DNA of 64,000 nt, from contig JBBELK010000386.1 in the NCBI GenBank assembly GCA_037783545.1, forward strand, positions 1,550,001-1,614,000, read 5' to 3'. Below the pieces are notes generated by a model. The model had not been told where the DNA came from. It worked only from the letters and a program-made list of their open reading frames with translations, and did no database searches. The DNA is from Henricia sp. BOLD:AAB3569. Lineage: Eukaryota > Echinodermata > Asteroidea > Spinulosida > Echinasteridae. The position numbers and the translations under genes are program-made. Each line of letters opens with the position of its first letter. Position 1 is the first letter of the stretch. Of this stretch, positions 58,258 through 64,000 are shown piece by piece.

Positions 58258-58782
58258 TTTATTTATTAAAATACCATTTCAGGGGCTCTTTAAGTACGTA
58301 GTTTAATTAAATGTTGATGTGTAATAAGATTTCATGCCTCGTTTTGTGATAATTCTTGTTCTGTTCCATTCCGTTGCGACACCGAGGTTTTTTGGCTTCA
58401 ATTAAAAAAAAAAAAGGGAAATATTTGACCAACTAAGATTGCTGGACTAACTAGACTAATCCCTTATAATATTTATCAATTTTAGCCAAACGTTTATGAT
58501 TCAGATTTCCTTTATAATTGCAGGAAATGTTGCTTCGAACCCATAGATGATCATCCTTGAAATTTACGTATGACCTGGACTACTCACTCAGGAAATGTAA
58601 TATAGAATGTTTTTCAAAATTTAAGAAAACTGCCAAAATGGGTTCCAAATGGGGTAAAAATCCCGATACATTGTTTTTTTTATTGCGCTGCAAAAAGGCA
58701 AGGAAAAGTTGCAAAAAGGGAAGAAAAAAAAGAAAACAATATATACCTAGAGCTACTGACTTGATGTTTGCTGAGAGTGTGA
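58258..58782. other. AT-rich flank, no gene seen
   Basis: A lysine-rich frame runs from 58557 into the next MITE. It has no recognisable domain and is probably chance. Confidence 0.35.
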
Positions 58783-58786
58783 TTAA

Positions 58787-59586
58787 AGGAACACGTTGCC
58801 TTCGGGTTGCGCTTTATTGGGCGTTTTTGGGCTATTACAAGCGTTTGAAGTATAATGAGCACGTTCTGAAAGATGTTTAAAAAGTATAATATAATGATCC
58901 ACACAAACGTGCCTCAGAAATGCTTCAATTTTGCGTAATTTCTCGAAGCAGCACGCTCCGCCATTTATGGGAGTCAAAATCTTGACTCCCATAAATGGCG
59001 GAGAAATTATATTAGTCTTATTTCCAGCCTGGAGAAAGAAATTATTTTTCCTTCCTCCGTTGCGTGTGATGTGCCTGTTTTTTTAATTCGTGTCTACAAT
59101 AACCATTGGGTATAAATCATCCAAGTCCTTTCTATCGGTTTGTCCCATGACAATATTCTTACCCTGATTGGCGAGGTTTTCGTTTTTTATTTTTTGACGC
59201 GTCTGCTGCGATCCATTTTTTGACAGCCAGTCGGTGTGTGTGTGTGTGTATGGGTTTACATTTCACACATGTCTCGGGAGGCGGAGAATGGTATGGTACC
59301 TTGCGTTCATCTGATAGGTTTACCTGACCACTGGCTACGGCGACAGCCTAACTCCTGTTCGTCGCTGCATTTTGTCCACTACCCGGACGATCGTATTGAC
59401 GGCTTGAAATACGTATACATTTCGCGGGACATGTAGTGGGGGTCAGAGGTCAGTGTTTGTTTTTTTAAATTACCATTCACTAATTATAACACATTAAATG
59501 TGTTTTATTGCAAGAACAACTCTTAATAAGTATAAGGAACACCCTCAAACGTGAGATTTCGTGAAATCTGAAGGCAACGTGTTCCT
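58787..59586. mobile_element. TTAA-flanked MITE (family 5), 800 bp
   Basis: The termini AGGAACACGTTGCCTT and AAGGCAACGTGTTCCT are flanked by TTAA at 58783-58786 and 59587-59590. At 58958-59002 an internal palindrome pairs CCGCCATTTATGGGAGTCAA with TTGACTCCCATAAATGGCGG. A GT microsatellite lies near 59233. It also encloses the 55-codon ORF 59269-59436. Confidence 0.8.
59269..59436 (+). CDS. Small ORF inside a MITE, unknown
   Basis: An ATG-started frame of about 55 codons, MSREAENGMVPCVHLIGLPD to YVYISRDM. Its composition is unlike the AT-rich surroundings. I recognise no domain. It may be a captured exon or chance. Confidence 0.2.
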   Translation: MSREAENGMVPCVHLIGLPDHWLRRQPNSCSSLHFVHYPDDRIDGLKYVYISRDM

Positions 59587-59590
59587 TTAA

Positions 59591-59989
59591 GCCCTGATTA
59601 TACATGTGGTGGAACAAAAAGAGGTCACTGGGCAACCCCCCCCCCCCCCCCCCCCCACCCCCCCGGGCCCCCTAATTTCCAATTGAAACAAAACTACCCC
59701 TGCAACAGTGAAATTTGCTAAACAGACCAGCGTCCTTTTCGGAACAAAGGCACATACGTTACTGGGCAAAATAGGGCCACTTTTAGGAGCTACATAATAC
59801 ATTGTCCAAAATATTTATAGTTGGAAGAAAAAATACCCCACATCACGGCGATGGCCATGCATATTCTACACAAGACCACACTCATTCAGCTCGCAACTCT
59901 CTCTAATAAAAAATAATTTGCCGGCATACAAAATATTAATGAGCTCGGCGCTCGGATCTCTGCTATTTACATATAGGTGCACCCTTTTG
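59591..59989. other. Poly-C tract and unassigned sequence
   Basis: A C tract of about 20 bases near 59635-59655 is followed by more C-rich sequence. No gene seen. Confidence 0.4.
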
Positions 59990-60111
59990 AGGGTATTGAG
60001 AATTGTCTCTGCTTCTGATTGGTTCAAATGAATATGAATATTAATATTCTCTATACAGCGCCCTCATGAGTTGTTAAAAAAGAAAGAAAACGAGTAGGTT
60101 TAGCGAGTTGA

Positions 60112-60180
60112 TTGGTAGCTAGTCTAGTGGTAAAACGTAGGACTATCAATCAAGAGTTGCGGGTTCGAATCTTCTCTCGT
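60112..60180 (+). tRNA. tRNA-like pseudogene or SINE head, copy 1
   Basis: An A box TAGTCTAGTGG and a B box GGTTCGAATCT lie at tRNA spacing, with an anticodon-loop-like CTATCAA. Acceptor and anticodon stems pair poorly, so a working tRNA is unlikely. Confidence 0.4.
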
Positions 60181-60514
60181 ACATAATTTTTGTCATTAAA
60201 TGAGGAAGACCTAAGCACTTTCTAACTCTCGAAACACAGCGTAGAATTGTGTTAATTGACAGCTATCAACAAATTACATGCTTTATGCATGTGGTTAAGC
60301 CAATCAGGAGCATGATGTGCTCTCGACCCTCCTTGGGGAAAAAATACGCACGCCGGAAGCGTAATTTTTTTTTCCCAGGATGGTAAAGGCCATTGAGAAT
60401 ATTCTCTGCTTTTGATTGGTGCATTGAAATGAATATTCATATTTTCTATATAGCGCCCTCAAGAGTTATTAAATAAAAGGGATATAAGAAAGAAAATTTA
60501 AGGGTTTGTCGAGT

Positions 60515-60588
60515 CGTTTGTTAGCCTAGTGGTTAAGACGTGGGACTATTAATCGAGAGATTGCGGGTTCGAATCTCCTCTCTCGTAA
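60515..60588 (+). tRNA. tRNA-like pseudogene or SINE head, copy 2
   Basis: An A box TAGCCTAGTGG and a B box GGTTCGAATCT, with the loop CTATTAA (an ATT anticodon if real). The stems are weak. It is the tandem partner of the copy at 60112. Confidence 0.4.
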
Positions 60589-60895
60589 TTTTTTTCTTCA
60601 TTGATTGAGGAAAGACCTATAGGCATGGTCTAACTCTCGAACCCACGCAGTTGTGTTAAGTGACAGCTATCAACAAAACACTTCAGTATGCAATATATGC
60701 ATGTGGTTAGGCCAATCAGGAGCAATCTTCCCTTAACCATCCTGGAAACAAAAATTACGCTGGCCGGAAGGCGCACGCAAAGAACATTGTGGGGTTTTTT
60801 AGACGTGAGATAATAATACGTGGACTTGAAACCAGTCTGATAGACGTCACTCGAAGTTGCTAGAGATGTTTCCGGAACTCATATTCCACATTAAA

Positions 60896-61615
60896 AAAAC
60901 GATTGAATGGTTGAATGGTTTTAATCAAACTCGATCTTTCATGGCTAAGTGCAGTGCAAATAAGAACATAATGAAATTCATCACAAAGCTGGACTTCATA
61001 CACAAAGGACATAATAAAGTGACATTGTTAGATGAGTTGGATGAAATATAACGGAATCCAGTTGCAGGTAGATGATGATGTCCACAACGAAAACGAGCTA
61101 GGGTTGTTCTACAGGAGTTATTAAGTTCAACAATATAATTTTCTAAATTTAAGCTTGTTTTAACAGATTTATAGAAAGATCAAAGTCTATTATTTACAAT
61201 ATCACTCTGCCTGTCATAGGTGGCAATATCTTTAAGTCTTCTATAAATTTTAGCACTTACTTAGTCTACTCTTAAAACTGGAATGTTAATGTTATTTTCT
61301 TCCCTCAACATTGAAAAACCAGAGTCATCTAATAGAGATTTCATGCAAGTAATCCACTTAGATTGAACAATATTCTGGTCAGATAAAGATCTCATAAGCC
61401 GATACATTGTGTTAGAGAGACTGTTAGGACTAGTTACAATACGAATCCAATAATTAAACATACGTAAATGAACAGTGTGCTGTAGCTCTAATCTACCCAG
61501 CTCTCCGTAAACAATACAATTAGCAGTACGGTAGTTAACTCGAAGTAAATTTTTCAAAAATGTCCTGTGAAACCTGAGCAATATTTGAGTAGCCGGCCCC
61601 AGACTTCACATCCAT
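60896..61615 (-). mobile_element. LINE reverse transcriptase tail, second copy
   Basis: Read on the minus strand it carries FHRTFLKNLLRVNY, ANCIVYGELGRLELQ, RMFNYWIRIVTSPNSL and WITCMKSLLDDSGFSML, colinear with the copy at 35985-37372 but without the SINE. The 3' UTR is largely deleted. It is dead, and useful as the uninterrupted reference for the SINE insertion. Confidence 0.75.
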
Positions 61616-61959
61616 ATTGTGTACATGTATATGAGGTCCGGAAACCAGTCTAAACTATTAACCTTGAGGGCGCTAAACAAAATCGACTAGTAAAAAGCTG
61701 CACTCTAGTCACTGCACTCAGTCTTGATCAAGTGGTGTAAACAAACGCACGTGTTTGTTCTCTTTGCTTTTTTGGACTTTGAACAAGATTCTCGTCTGCT
61801 AACACCAAGGACAACAACAAGTTGGCACGATCGATTTTGCCTTAATTCGTTAATCTTCGTCAACGACGTCGCGTTCCTACTCTCCAGGATAAAGTCGCGG
61901 CGCCTGTGCACTGCAGTTTCGCAGCCTAGCCGAGTGTTTACAGGTCTAGTCAGAATCAG
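61616..61959 (+). other. Possible 5' exon ending in a strong donor
   Basis: Moderately CpG-rich sequence ends in AGAATCAG before GTACGTACG at 61960, a near-consensus donor. A frame stays open across 61724-61978 but no domain is recognised. It could be a non-coding first exon of a gene continuing to 62834. Confidence 0.3.
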
Positions 61960-62833
61960 GTACGTACGTTGTCGTTGATGTTATTTTTATACACGGAAAA
62001 ATTTAGAAGTTGATCATGGATTCAGACCTTGTGCACAAACCATATGAGATTGGCTGAAATTTTCCAAGTGCTTTTTAAGAAAATCTTTCATTTTTCCCAC
62101 TCCTAAATAAATTTGTGTTTTTCTATCAAATCTGCACTTAACTGGTGCTTGATAAGTAATTTTAAAGTCATGATCAACTTCTCAACTCTTACCGTCATTT
62201 TAAGGAGGAAATTAATGTCCAACTTAGACATTCTTACCCATATTTGAAAAAAAATGGCTAGCATGCCCATTCAGTTCACCTCACGTATTAAAGTATATAC
62301 TATAAACACGTATCTTTTAAATGTTCTTAAGTAAGGGGCCGTCAAAATTGTCAACATTTTCACAACATTCCCTTCCCCCGAAATACTATACTTATCAACA
62401 TTTTTTGTCACTACCATGAAATGTCAACATTTTACAGTGCGTGTATTGTAAAGTCATACACTGCCCTCGACCCCCATCCCCCTTTCTATGCTTTGTAGAA
62501 CCGTAAAAATGTTGGCAACTTTGGAAGGCACATCCTTGATGAAAGTTTAATTCAGGAAAAGATTGACACTATTCTCAATAAGTGTGGGAGATTGCAGAAG
62601 TTTTCAAGTATAGGAAAACCACCTCATGCACCAAAAATAACAAGGGCTTAAAGGGAAACTTGTCAAATAGCTGTGAGGTTGACAAACAAATTGCCTCTAG
62701 TGTCTCTACATATGGAACAAGCAAATGCAGTAAAGTTGTTTTTAAGAAACACATACATGTATAGTGATCATGAAAAACAAAACAATAAAATTCTTCCATA
62801 ATAATAACAATTATCTGTTTCTTTATTTGACAG

Positions 62834-62888
62834 GATTTGTGCCATGCATGATCAAGACGAAGAAGGGACTGAATATAACGGGAGGGAG
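62834..62888 (+). CDS. Possible first coding exon, 15 residues
   Basis: The acceptor TTCTTTATTTGACAG is followed at 62844 by an ATG encoding MHDQDEEGTEYNGRE. GAG then precedes GTATGA, a plausible donor in phase 0. Without splicing the frame stops at once. If real, the gene continues beyond the window. No family is recognisable from 15 acidic residues. Confidence 0.3.
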
Positions 62889-64000
62889 GTATGAACAACA
62901 GTTTTACTTTTGTAGACCAATATGTTTTAGCCAGAGCGGTGTCTGGGTAGTATGCATTTCTGACACATTCACTAAAAAAAGCATTGACTTTAAGGGGTGT
63001 TTAAAGTATCCCAGAGGTGTTCAAAGTAGCCAAGCAGTTGTCCAAAGTAATCAGAGGTTGTCCTAATTAAGTAGCCCAGACGGTGTTTAATGACGAAAGA
63101 CACACAAATCTAACCACTGGTAATGACAGTGGTACCAGTCAAAATAACAGCGGTACCGCTTTCCTTACCGGCGGTTAGATTTGTGTATCTTTCCTAAAGT
63201 AGCCCAGTGTCCAAAGTAACAGAAAGGGTTTCCAAAGTAGCTCACAGGGTGTCTAAAGTAGCCCAGATGATGTCCCAATTAACAGAAGCAGGGGTGTCAA
63301 AAAGTAGCTTAGGGGTTATCAAAAGTAGCTAAGGATCGACACACCACTCAAGATGTTGAAAGGTAGCTAAGGGAATGTTTCAAGTACCCCAGTTGACAAA
63401 GAAAACTAGATGCAAAACAGTCCAAAGGGTTTGTAATTTACCTCATATGCAACTATATTCTATAATATCCAAACACACAACTGGCTAAAACTATTGGCTG
63501 TAGTTGTAACATTAGCCTGATGTTAGCTACAGGATATACACTCGACCAAAAAAGTTCTGTCACCAGTAAGACATTTATAGACCCTATGATAGAGGGCAGT
63601 CACATTGTCACAGTGCGTCATGCACGAGTAGGCACTTTGTGGGTCTATTGTCACATCATTTGAATATGAAAACCTGCCCTCTGTCATGGCCGCCATGCAT
63701 CAGGTCTATAGATATTTATTATTAAATTGGATTTAATGTAGGAAAATAATATATCAAATTTTAGCTGAACATATCACTCAAAAGAATAGAGCTCGAGAGA
63801 GATCATGATTGCAAGCTTCACTGAACAGGAATGCAACAAAGGAGTGTGGGGTCAGAATGAAAAACACCAAAGAACAATGCAACTTGTGATTTGGGCAATT
63901 TGTGTGTAGACAATTAGGAAATTTTTAAGTGAGTTTGGATTTATCAATGTCTTGTCAAAAACATCCGAATCAAAATGGTTAAATTGTCCAATCTGAATCG
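62889..64000. repeat. Degenerate AAAGTAGCCCAG repeat and a foldback
   Basis: Between 62995 and 63380 a loose 20-28 bp phrase (CAAAGTAGCCCAGAGGTGT and variants) recurs more than ten times. It is split by an inverted repeat at 63104-63196 (GAAAGACACACAAATCTAAC against GTTAGATTTGTGTATCTTTC). The rest, to 64000, shows nothing recognisable. Confidence 0.55.

Larger units (their letters stand above)
59990..60790 (+). repeat. Two tandem 400-bp units, each with a tRNA-like segment
   Basis: Units of about 395 bp share TGATTGG, GCGCCCTCA, the tRNA-like core, AGACCTA, TCTAACTCTCGAA, GACAGCTATCAACAAA and CAATCAGGAGC. The order is the same in both and they differ by scattered changes and small indels. 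Confidence 0.75.

Noticed and set aside
59269..59436. A confident small protein gene
   Set aside because: Its composition is gene-like, but it lies within a TTAA-flanked MITE and shows no domain or splice context, so it is kept only as a low-confidence ORF.

Overview
This window looks like nuclear DNA of a marine invertebrate deuterostome, possibly an echinoderm, hemichordate or lancelet. The evidence is AT-rich DNA packed with transposons, a spliced gene for a secreted fibrinogen-domain protein, and an OTU-containing Helentron polyprotein. The exact taxon cannot be read from the sequence. Only two long coding units are convincing; almost everything else is mobile or repetitive DNA.

Left block (990-32981). 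Three Helentron-type repeats are inserted one inside another. Their 5' ends lie at 990, 1604 and 1659, and their 3' ends at 28746, 31328 and 32981. Each 5' end is TTAGGTGATCGG followed by a short hairpin. Each 3' end is CGATCACCT, a hairpin and a terminal CTAG. The outer and middle copies are 2.3-2.6 kb non-autonomous elements (HINEs, similar in design to DINE-1). The innermost insertion is 27.1 kb. On the minus strand it carries an intact, intronless Rep/helicase/endonuclease polyprotein of about 3170 residues (11772-21284). That gene is flanked by a 79-bp satellite with higher-order structure (8821-11185) and a 50-bp repeat array (21408-22012). The rest of the inner element holds foldback elements, MITEs and AT-rich DNA.

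Middle block (32982-45230). A three-exon gene on the plus strand encodes a secreted fibrinogen-related protein of 312 residues: signal peptide exon 34869-34935, Cys-containing exon 38757-38966, fibrinogen exon 39872-40533. Both introns are in phase 1. Two decayed tails of the same domain follow at 40672-41165. Intron 1 is filled with layered transposons: a TTAA-flanked MITE split by a LINE, which is itself split by a tRNA-derived SINE.

Right block (45231-58257). Four more Helentron-type repeats are nested like brackets, with 5' ends at 45231, 45285, 45351 and 45412 and 3' ends at 48100, 52464, 54662 and 58257. Two of them contain foreign stretches of about 1.9 kb that look like captured promoter and first-exon sequence of host genes.

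Right edge (58258-64000). This holds a TTAA-flanked MITE, two tandem tRNA-like units, a second copy of the LINE tail, and a possible 5' exon pair of a gene running off the right end.

The strongest novel signal is the bracket-like nesting. 5' and 3' end subtypes pair in the correct order in both blocks, and a near-identical paralog supplies an exact empty site for the 29.7-kb insertion.
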